Shown piece after piece: positions 14,820 to 15,330 of a DNA stretch of 15,330 bases. The position numbers and the translations under genes are program-made. Source of the stretch: Zoogloeaceae bacterium. Lineage in GTDB: Bacteria > Pseudomonadota > Gammaproteobacteria > Burkholderiales > Rhodocyclaceae. Position 1 is the stretch's first letter. Each line of letters opens with the position of its first letter. The stretch is taken from the NCBI GenBank assembly GCA_031290955.1, contig JAISLJ010000200.1, forward strand, positions 1 to 15,330, written 5' to 3'. The notes below the pieces were generated by a model that searched no databases, had not been told where the DNA came from, and saw only the letters and a list, made by a program, of their open reading frames with translations.

Positions 14820-15062
14820 TCAGGAGTCGAGGCGGACAGGATCACAGAAAGGGGGCCGCTCCTTGGTGGGAATCACGCTGCCGATGGTCGAGCCTTTTCC
14901 CAGATGCACATCCGGCATGACCGCCAGATGCTTGAAAATAAAGGGCATTTTCGCGGTGTCGATCAACTGTTGCCGCGCTTCTTCCTCCACTGGCACGCCT
15001 TGTGTCCAAAGTTTGATGGGGCGGGCGTGTTCGGGGGCGATGACTTCGTAGTCGTTTTGCAT
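14820..15062 (-). pseudogene. rtcB: N-terminal stump of the RNA-splicing ligase gene rtcB
   Basis: The ATG at 15062 has GGAG 6 bases upstream. It gives MQNDYEVIAPEHARPIKLWT, then QGVPVEEEARQQL, PFIFKHLAVMPDVHLGKGST and IGSVIPTK. That is the start of RtcB, the GTP-dependent RNA ligase, including the conserved MPDVHxGxGxxxGSVIPT block. The similarity stops after about 70 residues. The tail ERPPFCDPVRLDS leads to a TGA at 14820. The remaining ~300-400 residues, including the catalytic cysteine/histidine metal centre and the guanylylated histidine, are absent, so no ligase can be made. The break is followed directly by the hairpin and toxin-antitoxin region, which suggests deletion or replacement. 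An ATG at 15074 is in frame but has no ribosome site. Confidence 0.85.
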
Positions 15063-15079
15063 TGTGTTCTCCATGTGCG

Positions 15080-15330
15080 TTATGCAGTTGATGCCAGCCG
15101 CTCGATGGTGTCTGGAAATCTGGCGGCCAGCTTCAAAAGTTGCCGCGCCGCGCCTGTGGGTTCCGAGCGGCCTTGTTCCCAGTTTTCCAATGTGCGTTTC
15201 GAGATGCCGAACATTTTTGCGAACTCGGATTGCGAAAGCCCGGAATGGGCGCGCGCCGCCCAAAGTTCCCAGCGGGCGCCGGTCAGTCGTGTTTCGTGCT
15301 CCACGGTTCCATCCCGGCGCACCACGCGGC
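15080..15330 (-). CDS. HTH XRE/NadS-type DNA-binding protein (5' end beyond window)
   Basis: The frame is open to the window edge on the upstream side. A GTG at 15325 is possible but unconvincing as a start, so the gene is treated as partial. The visible part ends in a clear helix-turn-helix: SGLSQSEFAKMFGISKRTLE then NWEQGRSEPTGAARQLLKLA, and RFPDTIERLAS. This wording is typical of NadS/HigA-like antitoxins, in which GPAR(A/Q)LL follows the recognition helix. It ends 17 bases before the rtcB stump on the same strand, so both were probably transcribed together. A toxin gene would be expected just beyond the right edge. Its exact family is uncertain. Confidence 0.8.
   Translation of the reverse strand, partial: RVVRRDGTVEHETRLTGARWELWAARAHSGLSQSEFAKMFGISKRTLENWEQGRSEPTGAARQLLKLAARFPDTIERLASTA

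Noticed and set aside
1..15330. tRNA, rRNA, CRISPR array, insertion sequence or prophage genes
   Set aside because: No cloverleaf, regular spaced repeat, transposase motif (DDE, HUH) or terminal inverted repeat pair was seen on either strand.

Overview
The window looks like chromosomal DNA from a Gram-negative proteobacterium, most likely a betaproteobacterium. The genes are GC-rich, the homoserine dehydrogenase has the ~436-residue ACT-domain form, and hisC is the stand-alone second-copy type. No rRNA, tRNA, CRISPR array, transposase or phage gene was recognised. The taxonomic call is from recalled family features only.

Left part (1-3984, + strand) is a worn restriction-modification island. 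It opens with the N-terminal scrap of a type I-like HsdM methylase that runs into a stretch resembling the C-terminus of ribosome recycling factor. An AT-richer, apparently intact two-gene type II system follows: a YhdJ/M.EcoKII-like adenine methyltransferase (433-1323) and an overlapping restriction endonuclease (1310-2485). Next come a frameshifted HsdS C-terminal scrap, a possible RhuM-like start, a frameshifted Mrr-family endonuclease (2819-3830) and the last 30 residues of an OmpA-like protein. The simplest reading is an older hsdM-hsdS-rhuM-mrr locus whose middle was replaced by the type II pair.

Middle part (4127-13610, all on the - strand, tightly packed) is housekeeping DNA. In transcription order it holds nadK, hom, a 1028-residue membrane-anchored VIT/vWA/TPR/DUF2135 protein, hisC, a nitroreductase, pncA and pncB. 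The VIT protein, hisC and the nitroreductase are joined by ATGA overlaps. nadK, pncA and pncB all serve NAD(P) supply: PncA converts nicotinamide to nicotinate, PncB makes nicotinate mononucleotide, and NadK makes NADP, which Hom and the nitroreductase can use.

Right part (13611-15330, - strand) is decaying again. It has about 450 bases without a recognisable gene, then a toxin-antitoxin pair with an intact HTH antitoxin and a toxin gene broken by three frame changes, preceded by a 20-bp perfect palindrome over its promoter. Beyond a UUCG-loop hairpin lie an 80-codon stump of the RNA ligase gene rtcB and an HTH regulator that reaches the window edge. Both ends of the window are therefore defence or mobile-type debris around an intact metabolic core.
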